A stretch of DNA of 64,000 nucleotides from Cristatella mucedo (taxonomy: Eukaryota; Bryozoa; Phylactolaemata; Cristatellidae): NCBI GenBank assembly GCA_009760855.2, contig WPIO01000167.1, forward strand, positions 57,501-121,500, read 5' to 3'. The position numbers and the translations under genes are program-made. Every line of letters starts with the position of its first letter. Positions within the stretch are counted from its first letter, which is position 1. This document shows, piece by piece, positions 47,401 through 56,739 of this stretch. Under the pieces are notes generated by a model. It was given only the letters and a program-made list of their open reading frames with translations, was not told where the DNA came from and did no database searches.

Positions 47401-47494
47401 CTGTCAAACCGTCCGCGTATTTGATGCAATGAGTCTCGGCGACAGAAGGCGAGAAATTGACGATAGTCCGGTTGTGCACATAAGGGCGAGCTGA
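38414..47494 (+). CDS. TRIM (RING/B-box/coiled-coil) protein, two exons
   Basis: Probable E3 ubiquitin ligase of the TRIM/RBCC class, likely cytoplasmic, joined from exon 1 (38414-39470) and exon 2 (46188-47494), about 787 residues. Exon 1 encodes a RING finger (C15-C18-C30-H32-C35-C38-C52-C55), a B-box 2 (C141, H144, C152, C155, C160, C163, H172) and a coiled coil at about 185-330. It ends at CTCTCAG/GTAGTT in phase 1. Exon 2 begins after ACATTTTCCAG and restores the frame (LLS-EEPNDRV). It encodes a Ser/Asn-rich linker with an 11-residue tandem repeat, then about 330 residues of beta-propeller-like sequence (FWDLAVSKEGTLLLAG, later WVTSVDALHDGRVVV), as in TRIM-NHL proteins, though NHL blades are not certain. 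Without splicing, exon 1 would read on to a stop at 39587. A possible AATAAA lies at 47764. Confidence 0.75.
39658..39836 (+). repeat. 175-base intron repeat, copy 1, with 57-codon frame
   Basis: Starts TAAGTCTTCGTTTGACCT and ends GTCGTTAAAA. The frame reads KSSFDLHLSCALFICKPQG ... LNAIYEKTYRVRR and stops at TAA. Copy 2 at 42588-42765 keeps the same frame and stop with about ten substitutions. It may be an exonised mobile fragment or an alternative terminal exon; function unknown. Confidence 0.55.
40330..40985 (-). mobile_element. Old LINE-A copy
   Basis: Aligns in order with the LINE-A copy at 51880-52520: GTCTCCCAAGGATTTGA, AGAGATATGCTGGCAGAGC, TTTGCCCATTAAGAGTAAGTT. No open frame survives. 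Confidence 0.6.
42588..42765 (+). repeat. 175-base intron repeat, copy 2, with 57-codon frame
   Basis: Second copy of 39658-39836. The flanks are unrelated, so this is not part of a larger duplication. The conserved frame (TKSSFDLHPSCALFICKPQG ... YRVRR, TAA) has about five silent and five replacement differences relative to copy 1. Confidence 0.55.
43490..43645 (+). mobile_element. tRNA-derived SINE, decayed
   Basis: TTAGCCCACCGGTAGAGTTC head, CATACATCAGTC in place of the B-box region, body GCTATAGCCGTTAAGGCTCT and GCCACCGTGCAAAG. Confidence 0.5.
44020..44660 (+). mobile_element. Diverged LINE-A 3' part
   Basis: VRNIGVMLDSDY and KVKSAYFQL-like motifs, then a decayed C-terminus, 3' UTR (GTGCTGATGCTGGGCA) and tail (AAATTGAGTTCTGCAAAG ... 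TTATTATT). Confidence 0.6.
44745..45057 (+). mobile_element. LINE-B 3' end with internal triplication
   Basis: Matches LINE-B from CTACTGCCGACTATGGCTCA to GAGACGTAGTCTGCTGGCTA and the GGGATACATTACATTACATC tail. A segment of about 25 bases (CCTGACTCTTCTATGCTT) is repeated three times at 44832-44893. Confidence 0.7.
45780..45945 (+). mobile_element. tRNA-derived SINE
   Basis: CGTAATGGCTCTCTAAGTAA head, GAGGGTTTGAATCCTGTGGT B-box, body GGAGATAGCCATAAAGTCTC and TTCTGTCCCTTTACAGAAG. The best B-box of the family in this window. Confidence 0.65.
46286..46417 (+). repeat. 33-base in-frame minisatellite in TRIM exon 2
   Basis: Four units of 33 bases encode RN(N/S)(G/S)SSNS(T/I)SN; the last diverges into SSSSSTG. 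The frame is kept because the period is a multiple of three. Confidence 0.85.
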
Positions 47495-47760
47495 ATGGTT
47501 GCAGGTTTGTTTTATAGCATAGTTTAGCATTCCCAGCATCGCCAGGGGAACAGATACGATTGAACTGCGTCCACTTTGGATCCATCTCGTGCAATGGCAA
47601 CAGTATTGGACCTGGTCAATATGATACCGAGCTGTTTCCAAGAGCAGATTTACGACTTTGCTGGACTGCTGAGCTTCAAAAAACCTTCGAATAACGTTGT
47701 CATTCTCAAGTTAAATTTGAATGGCTGCCAGTACTAAGGGATTTTTGTAGGCGCTCATAA

Positions 47761-48464
47761 TTAAATAAATACGTATAATTTGTTCGGTACTCTGTAACCT
47801 TGTATGCATTCAGGCAGTTGTCTAGCATCGAGAGGAGTGACGCAGTTGCTCCCATCTGCCGGTGCGGTCAGGTAGCAGGCATATCCAGTGACCAACGCTT
47901 GATCACCAGAGGGAGGGAGTAAGTAAAAAAGACTACTGCCCGTGGGTTCTTGCCATATAAAACTCTGTGGGTAGCACCTAGATGCAATGACAATGAGCCA
48001 AGAGCCATATTTCCAAACTCTCGCTATCCTCAAGCATATCGTATTTTATTGGCTCAGGGCGGGAATGTTTATGCTATTCTATTCGTTATTTGCTCAGGCT
48101 ACATGCAATTACCAAGAGTTGGTTGGCATATATTCTACAGTTGGAATGCATAAAAGCGAATCCTGTGGAGTTTTTGGCTGACTTGTGCTCTTGGCTTTGA
48201 GCCGTGCCAGAGTTCCACTCCAGATCTCAGGTTGAAGCTCGATTGAGACACTATCTCGTAGGCTTGCAAAAGTTGCTGCTCAAGTGGTTCTAGTTCCGAA
48301 AGCCTGTCATTCTCAATTGCTTTTGAATAGACACCAAGTGTCCTCACTTTAAAGTTTACAATATAAAAGTCAGATTCATCAGCACAATAGCAACGACATG
48401 TGATTGCAGTAGTAGGCTTAAAGAGACCTTCACTCACACAGAAGCTTACAATGGGCCATGACAA
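47761..48464 (-). CDS. Unknown protein, two 3'-terminal exons, minus strand
   Basis: Two minus-strand open segments join through a 161-base intron (48138-47978). The upstream exon (about 48464-48139) ends in phase 2 at CCAACT/GTAGAA. The next begins after CATTGCATCTAG at 47977, and the frame closes exactly (FQL-CYPQSFIWQ). The joined part gives about 180 residues ending at a TAA at 47761. It contains YIVNFKVRTLGVYSKA, an acidic/Leu-rich helix (LSELEPLEQQLLQAYEIV) and a Pro/aromatic C-terminus. I recognise no family. The 5' end is unresolved: there is no ATG, and a GTAAGC donor near 48449 suggests another exon upstream. The gene converges on the TRIM gene, with 266 bases between the stops. Confidence 0.45.
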
Positions 48465-48499
48465 TATACCCCGTGTCTTCCTTGTAGCTGAACTCGGAG

Positions 48500-49080
48500 C
48501 TCGCTAGCTTCAATCTTCTTCGAGAATCGGTCTGGGCCATCGAATTCTGGATGAGCCGCATCAAAGGCGGGCTAATTCACATCAACGGTGGGCCAGTGTG
48601 CAGCAGCCAAGTGCCGGCTTGCACTAGGACGACATAATATCACGATCTCATTATCATACATCAATCAGAGGGACGACAAAATCAATACAAAAGACAAGCT
48701 TATAGAATTTCAAAGTCACGTATCTCAATTTAGCAAGAATTTGTGTAACCCAGCTGGCTGCTAGGCATTAAGCCTAAGGCGAGTACAGCCAGGCTAGTCA
48801 ACCTCTCCAGTTGGTTCAGGATTGGCAGCTATATATACTGATTCAAATACATATCTGCATCTGCTTCCGGTGCAGAGATCCGGTGCAGAGAGAGGACCTG
48901 CTTCCGCTCGCTCTTATTTCCATCCCTGGCCCGACGGCTGTGTCCAGGGCGTTGGGTTATGATTCTCTCAGCGAGGGTCGTTATGGAGGTTCACTCAAAT
49001 TAGTTTCGCAGTGTTCGTTGCAAAGTTGTTTGCGGCTTGCTGTCGCCTCCTGACGTTAGTTTATCTCTAAATACAATTGA
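48500..49080. other. No confident gene
   Basis: Includes a small GGTGCAGAGA direct repeat at about 48870-48890. Nothing else recognised. Confidence 0.3.
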
Positions 49081-49084
49081 TTAT

Positions 49085-49690
49085 AATAATAACAACACGT
49101 TTGATAAAGCACCTTCAGAGAGCCCTGTCTCTTACTATGTGCTTTACATTAGCTGCAAAGGAAGGACGATCGAGTGACTTGTGGAAGTATGCTTAATAAG
49201 CAACTAGAATAACGAGGTTTGGGGTAGTATTCACTGGTTCAGTATGCAAGTGTGGTTACTTGCAGCATATTTAGCGTCAGCGTGCACAGGCACATAAAGG
49301 TCGAACCAAAGGGAGCCACTTAATGGTTCGGTAAATGGGCGCATTTTTAGTTCCCTTTACGTTCCTTTCCATGTTTTTTAAGTGTGGTCATGTGAAGGGA
49401 TGTCGACACACAAGTCGGGAGGGATTTCCAGGGTTTGGAGCATACGAACTAAATGCACAGTCTCCTAAGGATTTGAGGTTTTTACGAGATATAGGTAAGC
49501 AGTTAAATTCCAAAAAGGTAGTTTAGCATGCTTAGCCTGGTGGAGCAGTAGATTAAATAGGTATTCTTGAGCCAAATAATGAAGGAATTTAAAAATGAGC
49601 AAACAATGTGTTTAATCGCCTCGTTGCTTGACTGGTACCTAGTGCAGGACGGCGAGAAAAAGTGTGATGTGGCAACTGCTTATGACAGAC
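49085..49690 (-). mobile_element. LINE-A 3' part, decayed
   Basis: Reversed ATT run and tail (GATAAAGCACCTTCAGAGAG), 3' UTR, then reversed C-terminal sequence aligning with 51780-52150 (CACAAGTCGGGAGGGATTTC, GGATTTGAGGTTTTTACGAG). Confidence 0.65.
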
Positions 49691-50204
49691 AAGCCTAACT
49701 GCACTTTTGGTCTTGGTATACATAGATTTCAATTTCTCTGGAGGAGTCATAAATTTGTCTAAACTGCTGTAATGAATGTGCAGTAATCAATGTTTTAAAT
49801 ACTTTTTGATTAAAGTGTAGCGTGTTATATGTACAAGCTAGCAGAGAAAATGGCTGGTTGGAAAATTTAATATAATCCCTACCTAATCTGGCCGTAGGTG
49901 TAGTGGTGGTAATGTGAAGCCAAATTAAAATCAAGGCATGCTTATGCATTCCCGCTTATGACTCCCCTAATTCATAAAGACTATGTGGGTGTTAGGCAGG
50001 ACGGTTGTGAATAGCGAACAAAAAGTCTGAGCGGCTTTTGCTACGCATTCGGCAGCCAAAAGACTTCGTTACACGAAACAAATAGAAAGTGGGAAGCATA
50101 GCAGTCAGGAAAGCCGTTGGGGTAGTGATTAGTTTGGAAGTAACAGCTCAGGATCTCTGAAAATGATGAGCCCTAGTCGGCAGCAAGAGAGCAGTAGTGG
50201 TTGC

Positions 50205-50345
50205 GTAAGAGTTGTGGAAGCTAGTTCCAGTCTAGGACCTACAGAGCTAAGGTTCTGTCGCCAACGGTCTTTAATTGAAGGAATGGAACTGCCAATTTAT
50301 TTTCCACACAGATCCTGACGGCGCGAAGAGGCTGAAACTTTCGCT
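50205..50345 (-). mobile_element. LINE-B fragment
   Basis: The minus strand reads FQPLRAVRICVENKLAVPFL then LKTVGDRT, matching 23120-23220. Confidence 0.65.
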
Positions 50346-50381
50346 TAAAAAAATACTCCTCAGCAGTATCAGCAATTAGAC

Positions 50382-51106
50382 TTAACAATTAAGAAAGCAC
50401 ACAGTTCCGAAAAGGTTATTTAGCTTCTTTATGAGATCGAGAACAGTGTTAGCCCATCGTAGTAAGCGGCGATCGAAAGTCAGAGTGGACGAACTGTCGC
50501 CTGCTGAGCAGCTGCTGTCAATTCTTTCTAAACTCACCCGATTGCAGCCACCTGGATTCTGCAAGAATCAGTTGGGAACACGGAGGTAACATTTGCAACA
50601 CAACTAGCAGTAATGCAGGAGCCGATGAGTTTACGTCTGCTGTGCTGAGTATGGGACATCAAGTGGTCTGACACCTATATCCATTGCTCTTTTGTCGCAA
50701 CCTAAATAAAATAGCTGAATAAGATGATTTTCACTATTTTTTTATGTAGTGACCAAAAGCGGCGCACTATTGCAGTGGCCAGCTATGATATTGGCTCAGC
50801 TGACCCTAGGTCAGGCGACCTGCAGGTCCTGGATCAAGTGACAGAGCTTGTCAGAGAATCAACCAGCTCGGCGGGATTGGCTCGCTCAAGCATCTGGAAA
50901 CTCGTGGAGTCATTTGCTTCCTGCCTGTTCTCAAGATAATCACGAGAGATAGTTATAAAATAAGTCTCGCTGCGATTGAAGTAAAAATATAGGCTGTGCA
51001 CATGCTGAAAGCGTCTGATTAGCTCGTCAGCTAGAAGACGCTTCCGTGTCGCCGCTTTCGCGCTTGCCACAAGCCCACCCTTGAGTTTTTTCATGGCGAA
51101 ACTCAC
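50382..51106 (-). other. Unresolved coding potential
   Basis: A minus frame at 50382-50558 follows a good acceptor (CTGATTCTTGCAG) and reads LTFDRRLLRWANTVLDLIKK before a TAA. A second minus frame at 50834-51106 is helical and charged. A competing plus frame (50750-50939) follows TTTTTTTATGTAG. None joins convincingly in phase, and no family is recognised. Confidence 0.2.
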
Positions 51107-51524
51107 TACAAATTACCGCATTAGACAAGAGCCCCTACCGACGAAGTGAACTGTCCATTCCAATATTGTATCATCGTATCGTGGCTTAAGTTGTGAGCGT
51201 CATAGAGAGTTCAGGATGGCATCATGAGGAACCTCTGTCGACTTCGAATGCTTACGAATGGCATTAGCCTGAACGTGGACAAAGGTCATGCACTGCAGTA
51301 TTATCCCTAAGACTAGAGCTCAAAGGCTGAACGGTTCGTACCGTAGGATCTTAGTAATGGATCAAAGGTAAAGATCTATGACGACAGTCGACGGAAATTA
51401 TGGATAAAAAAAAAAGGATCGACTACCTGAGAGGGCAGACAGCTCAATTTAACAGAGAGCTCAAGCCTTTTCTTGAAGAAACTTCCCTGACAACTGTCAA
51501 CATTTAAATTCCGTTTAAATTATA

Positions 51525-52520
51525 ATGATAATAATGCACTTAATAAGTGCCCTCAGAAAAGTCAAGATATTTCTAGGCGCTTTACATTTGCTTCAAAGGG
51601 AAACGCGACAGAATGCTCGGTATTATATTATTCTATTCTATTATTATTATTATACATAGTATTATAATATTATGCTTAATAAACAACACGAATAACATGA
51701 TTAGTGATGTCATGTACAGTGTAACCATCCAAATGTGGTGAGTAGCAACATGTACAATTTCACAATCCATTAGCACATGAAGGACGAATCAAAGGGTCCC
51801 ACGAAATGCTGTCCTAAATAGCTGTGTTTGTAAGTTATTTTTAAATGCTGTCAAGTCAGGGGATGTTCTAACGCAAGTCGGGGGGGGGGAGTTCCAGGCT
51901 TCAGGAGCATGCCAAGTTAACACATATTCTCCAAAAGATTTGAGGTTCGTACGAGGTATTGGTAGACTGTTGGATTCCGAAAAGCGGGTGGTACGATGAT
52001 TGGCCTGGTGTGAGAGTAGATCTGAGAGATAGGCCAGAGTCAAAGAATAAAGTGACCTATAAGTGAGCGATAAAACCTTGAAGTCGATTCGTTGCGTTAC
52101 TGGGAGCTGGTGCGGGACAGCGAGAAGTGGTGTGATGAGGCAACTGCCACGCTCCCGACAGACAAGCCGAGCTGCAGAGGTTTGCACAAGCTGTAATTGT
52201 CTGATTGCACGTGCTGGTAGGCCTGCAAGCAGTGAGTTACAGAAGTCAAGAAGAGATGTATCAAATGGAGTGACCAACTTAGATGTGGTAGCCTTATCTA
52301 AACGAGCCCAAATTTTTGCAACGTTATATAGCTGGAAGTAAGCAGACTTGACTGTGGAGCTGACATGGTCATCTAACGAGAGCTCGCTTTGGAACATGAC
52401 ACCTAGATTTCTAGCTGATTCAACAGGAGATATGCTGGCTCAGCCGATTTTGACGGTCAGCCTTTCGAATTTCTTAATCACACTGGGTTTGCCTATAACT
52501 AGTAAGTTTATGATTATTTC
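51525..52520 (-). mobile_element. LINE-A 3' half
   Basis: Minus-strand frame 51789-52397 (202 codons): ELSLDDHVSSTVKSAYFQL, LDFCNSLLAGLPARAIRQLQ, ARLVCRERG, LPVTQRIDFKVLSLTYRSL, AYLSDLLSHQ, then a C-terminal block like the other copies. It is followed by the 3' UTR and the reversed tail at 51530-51605. It is the longest uninterrupted LINE-A frame in the window. The polymerase core is absent. Confidence 0.85.
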
Positions 52521-52524
52521 TATC

Positions 52525-53310
52525 ATTAAATTATGCTTAAATAGCTAATGCAGAGGGTTTTTTTTAGAGATGAAGTGTGTTGGCTGCTGGATATTGGTCG
52601 AAAACAGCTTAGCAACTAAATGTGCTTAGGAAAAGACCCCGGGGTAACACCCACTTAGTCTCTGTTGCTATGTGAAATTTCAGAATTAAATACATACGTA
52701 CGGACATACCTCGGATTTATAAGCCACCATGTAGACTCTTTCCTCCTAAAAGGGGTTCCGCTTACAGACAGTAAACAAGATACACATATATATCGGTTGC
52801 TCGGTTCACAGGTAAGGCTTTTTAGTACACGGGTATAAAACCAAACACTGGCCTCTGGAACGCATGTTGAATCAGGCATGTGCCTGGGCGTCAAGGGCAA
52901 AAAGATGGTCAGATTTATATTATAATAAAAATATAAGGCTGGGCTCTTGATTCAATTGCAGGGGAAAAAGGATTTCTTCCTAGATAATTTGCACCCTCTT
53001 TTGGTTTTTAACCAACATTCAATACAGTTATAGTCATCGGCTTTGCAGATATGACCTTGGTGAAAAATTAATTTGGTTATTTCCTACTTTGTCACTAACT
53101 AAAAGATTTATTCAGATAATGCGATGAGTTGTAAACTAGCTCAACTTTCCCAATTCTGATATAAACAATGTCTGTGTGTACCGATATTTATAACTTCTAA
53201 ATTCCACACAGGCTGAATTGCTTGTAAGCTCGAGAATTTTCGACCGCTCTCTCCGACCTTGAGCGGTTTTTAGATGGGCATTTCGTAGACAACGAAATTG
53301 ATTTCAAGCA
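52525..53310. other. AT-rich noncoding DNA
   Basis: Nothing recognised. Confidence 0.4.
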
Positions 53311-53314
53311 ACTA

Positions 53315-55000
53315 CGGCTAGAGCTCGTTGTGTGTTTCCTTGCTATCAAGCTTGCGATCAAACTGTAGCTCAACAGTGGCATACGTAACACTGTTGTTAG
53401 CCAACAGTTTGTTTTAAGTGTGTAAACCTGCTTGGCTAGATAAGCCAGCAATCGTCGATTTTGTGTAAAGCAAGGACTATCTTGGATTCAAGAATGGTAT
53501 TCTTGCGTAAAACTTTTTCAAAATAAGCACTATGCATTCGGCTTATGGTGCCCCCGTAGCCTCGGTTCCTCGGGCCGCCTGATGAGTTTTTTCCCCCCGA
53601 TGCACCAACAGCTAATTTTAGTCCATCCTCAGTTCCACCGTCAGATGTCCATCTAGTGATTTACGATCGTAAAGACGGAATTCACTTGTGCATGGACTAG
53701 CTAGCGAAATCTAACATCGGAGCGCTCCACCGAAAATCCGGACCGAAAAAGCTCCAAGAGAATGAGCTAAACATTCTTTAGATATTGTGATACAGAGCTC
53801 CTGTGTTTGTATGCATGCAAGCATGCTCAAGCTCGAGGCGTCGTCTAGTTCCGATTGTCCTAATGGTCACCACTCTACACTCAGGCGTACGCCCTGCACC
53901 GCGCCTTCTGTGCCTGCTGCTAGGTCAAGCGAAGCCTCGATGGCGGTCGAAGGAATCCATTGACCTAACGGCCGAGTCAACAGCAGGGGTTTCGGCGTCC
54001 TCACCGACCGACACAATGGTCTGGCTGAATTTTCGGAAAACCATCCAGCTTAGAGTTTTGATATGTCAATGAGCTTTCATGGTACTCTCCTTCTAAAGAT
54101 CACTCTATTTTATCTGGGAGATACGAGAGAGACGCCGAACGTTCTACGCTCTTACAGCGGAATTTGGCTTCAACAACTGCTGCACCAGGAAGAAGACATC
54201 TATCTACACAGTCAGACTGGGCGATGGAAATAGTCTACAAATTGTCCGCTGTGATGCTTTCGAGGTTAACTTCTGAGATCGAGTTTAAAACAAGTGAACA
54301 TGTGCAAATACGCAGCTGTGCAGTAACTCTAAACAGTGCGAAGGTCTGCATTGACAGTTCAAAGAATGTTTATTAGGAAATGTACAAATCGGCATCGCGG
54401 ACATACAAGGCAGACGCGAGGACGGAAAAGCATGTAAATCAAAAGACGATGAACAGAATATTTCAATAAAAACTTAGCAATCCCGCTCGAAGACATACAC
54501 AGTATATGCGAGGACGTTAAAAGCATGTAAATCCATAGACAGTGCACAGAATGTGAAAACGTCAAAAAACCAGCTCAAAGACATACAAAGCATATGGGAG
54601 GACGTAAAAAGCATTCAAATCCATTGACCGTGCACAGAATGTTAAAACGTAGAAATCCCGCTCGAAGCCATGCAAAGAAATTGCGAGGATGTAAGAAGAT
54701 GGTATTTTCAAGTGGTTAAAAATCTCGCGACCACAACCTTTTGAGGCGGGACTGGATGTTCTAGGAGCATAGCCGCTGCCGCTAGGTAAAGCCGTCTACA
54801 GCGGCAGCCTCTGCACCGCCTCAGCGGCTGCAGAGGCCGCTGCCACGGTTTATCCCATCCTCTGGCTGAGCGTGCACTCCTTCATCCAGCGGTTCTGGAA
54901 CCAAACCGTGACCTACAAAAAAAGCACGAAACCACGCGACAAATTTTGCCTTGCGCCTTCTGCTTAAGTCGGGCCCCGACTTCCGCAGCCTTTTCACCCG
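53315..55000. repeat. Segmental duplication, copy A (intact)
   Basis: Aligns with 57938-58436 plus 62826-64000. It includes GATTTACGATCGTAAA near 53660, the GAGCTCCTGTGTTTGTATGC junction near 53795-53813, the 88-base minisatellite and the last cdx-like exon. The right limit is at least the end of the alignable window of copy B. Confidence 0.85.
54395..54700. repeat. 88-base minisatellite, copy A
   Basis: About four units beginning GACATACAAAGCATA-like at 54400, 54492, 54580 and 54667 (spacing 87-92). Each contains AAAAGCATGTAAATCCA, GTGCACAGAATGTGAAAAC and CCCGCTCGAA. Confidence 0.75.
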
Positions 55001-55280
55001 TGCCGATTTCCTCAACCATCTTTTGCTTTAGCAGTGGCTGCGGTAGCAGAAAAGGAAGTGCTTCGCTTTGCGTCGGCTGTGACTGCATCGACGCGACGTA
55101 AATGCACACTTACCTGTCGCTCCGACAGCACGAGCTCAGCCACCAGCTCAGTCCTGCATTCGGCGGGAACGTAGTTGTTATGTTCGAACGCTAGCTCGAG
55201 CTCCGACCTCTGTTTAGCAGTGTACACCACGCGATACATTTCCTCGGTCCTCGTTTTGCTTCTGTTTCCAGTGTACGAGC
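54850..55280 (-). CDS. Caudal/Cdx-type homeodomain, two exons (copy A)
   Basis: A transcription-factor homeodomain encoded by two minus-strand exons. The 5' exon (55280-55114) reads KTRTEEMYRVVYTAKQ, then ELELAFEHNNY and LVLSERQ, and ends at CGACAG/GTAAGT. The 3' exon (54912-54850) begins after TTTTTTTGTAG and reads VTVWFQNRWMKECTLSQRMG, stop. The intron is 201 bases and falls between homeodomain residues 44 and 45. YRVVYT, the KTRT lead-in and Q50 are hallmarks of caudal/Cdx. L16, F20, W48, F49 and N51 are present, but the nearly invariant R53 is Trp, and the basic tail is altered (ECT for ERK). A TAA cuts off residues that copy B retains. Impaired DNA binding is inferred. The upstream acceptor CTGCTTCAG at 55281 is likely. 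The N-terminal exon may be at 55997-56527. Confidence 0.7.
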
Positions 55281-55299
55281 CTGAAGCAGACGGAGCCAG

Positions 55300-55996
55300 A
55301 GTGAGCGTCGAGGCATCGGTTGCCTGAGCGGCGAATCATGGCGATCTGCACGCACGATCTGCCGCAGCCTGCCCTGGTGCCTGCTGCTCTGTGAGTCTGC
55401 CTCACCTCAGACACGCACGGCACATGCATTGCTGATCTCTTCCGATTTAGCCTTGACCACCTTTTGGATTCTTAGATTAGCTAGCTGCTTGCACCACTGC
55501 TGGGCAATCCAAGTTCTAGCTGGGGTAAGCAAATGCAAGCAGCCGAACCCAAGGCGGCCCGGCATGGTCGGCAAGCACTGCATCTAGCTCGACGGACTCA
55601 GCAGGGGCAAGACACATAGGAGGCCGACGAGGCCGCCACTAGCGCTCTGCCACGGCTGGAACTTCGACCTTGGCCTTGCGACAGCTGGACTCAACAGGGG
55701 GTTCCGTGAGGCGTCAGCTTCGATGATTGCCGGAAAACGTGCTAGCCACTTGAACTCACAGCCGCGAGAAGTGGTTGTCACGTCTGCCGCTAGTTCATTT
55801 TCGCTCAAGGTCGCACGATCAAACATACATGAGAAACAGTCACCCTAAGCATCGCGGTTCACTGCCCCAAGTTCGTGAACGCCATTGACCTGTCGCGGCC
55901 GACGGCATCATCGTTCCAACATTTCTGCTGCCCGGCATTCGGAATGGGACGTTCGCCATCCTGCTGCTGCTTCTGCTGTCACTGTCGACACCATAA
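55300..55996. other. Probable cdx-like intron
   Basis: Lies between the homeodomain exon and the candidate N-terminal exon. No phase-matching donor was found with confidence. Short minus-strand frames here look like shadows. Confidence 0.3.
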
Positions 55997-56527
55997 TCAC
56001 AGATGCCACTTGGCGTCAAAGAACCAGGGGTCCGAGTGCGGGTGATTGCCCATTTTCTGAGGAGACCGGTAAAAGTAGGCATTCCAGACATTGTCTGCAT
56101 ACGTCGAACAGCTGCAACCAGTGCAGCTGCCGGTAACGTAGCTGCTGCTCTGAGGCGGATAGTAGGCCGACGAGGGTCCCGGTTGGTTGTACGTCGCCAT
56201 CCATTTCGGTTGAGCAGCCGCCCCGACGCCCGCTACGCCACCGTTGGCTGTCACCACTTTATGCATCGGCCATGCGTAACCTTTGTCGGAGCCGCCGAGC
56301 CATTCGCAGGATGAAGGGCCGGCCGCAGCAGCTCTCGCCGTGACGGCTGCAGGCTGGGCTCCGTATATGGGCATCGTCTCGGTTCTCATCGGAAAGCTGG
56401 TTCTCTTACCGAATTCGGTCGTTGGTGCCCTACAGCGGTTGTCAATCATGTTGCCTGTTTGAATGAGCAGCATTTGCTCCAGCTGCTGCTGGTACTGGTC
56501 ATTGATCAGATGGCCGCCTCCGGACAC
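55997..56527 (-). CDS. Candidate N-terminal exon of cdx-like gene
   Basis: A 176-codon minus-strand frame lies 0.7 kb upstream of the homeodomain exons. It begins after an AG at 56528-56529 (SGGGHLINDQYQQQLEQMLL). It is rich in Gln, Ser, Tyr, Pro and Ala (PGPSSAYYPPQSSSYVTG), as in Cdx/Hox activation regions. It contains GYAWPMHK, which could be a degenerate hexapeptide-like motif. It ends DPWFFDAKWHL at a TGA. The same frame continues upstream across a TAG at 56528-56530 for 67 codons to 56731, so either that TAG marks the exon edge or it is a disabling mutation. No homology is certain; assignment rests on position, strand and composition. Confidence 0.35.
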   Translation of the reverse strand: MSGGGHLINDQYQQQLEQMLLIQTGNMIDNRCRAPTTEFGKRTSFPMRTETMPIYGAQPAAVTARAAAAGPSSCEWLGGSDKGYAWPMHKVVTANGGVAGVGAAAQPKWMATYNQPGPSSAYYPPQSSSYVTGSCTGCSCSTYADNVWNAYFYRSPQKMGNHPHSDPWFFDAKWHL

Positions 56528-56739
56528 CTAGACTTGTACTGCCGGCGGCTCGTCGCTAGCATCTGGAAACGACTGGCCGCCACATCCACCGGTCAGTACC
56601 CGAACAAATATCGAGAGTAAACACAGCTGGACTCGCTGATCGGTATTACCAAAATGAAGGCTCCTAGCCGTCGACGGGTTCAGGCCTGAAATGATGCCGG
56701 CTACCTGGGAATTCCCGGCAAGCCAGACCACCGAGACTA

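Noticed and set aside
54355-54720. Possible CRISPR-like array (regularly spaced repeats)
   Set aside because: Units are contiguous 88-base degenerate repeats without unique spacers, in an animal gene context.
54821-55109. Minus frame running through the homeobox intron (FVGHGLVPEPLDEG)
   Set aside because: It is an out-of-frame reading of the homeodomain helix 3 exon. The spliced frame gives WFQNR.
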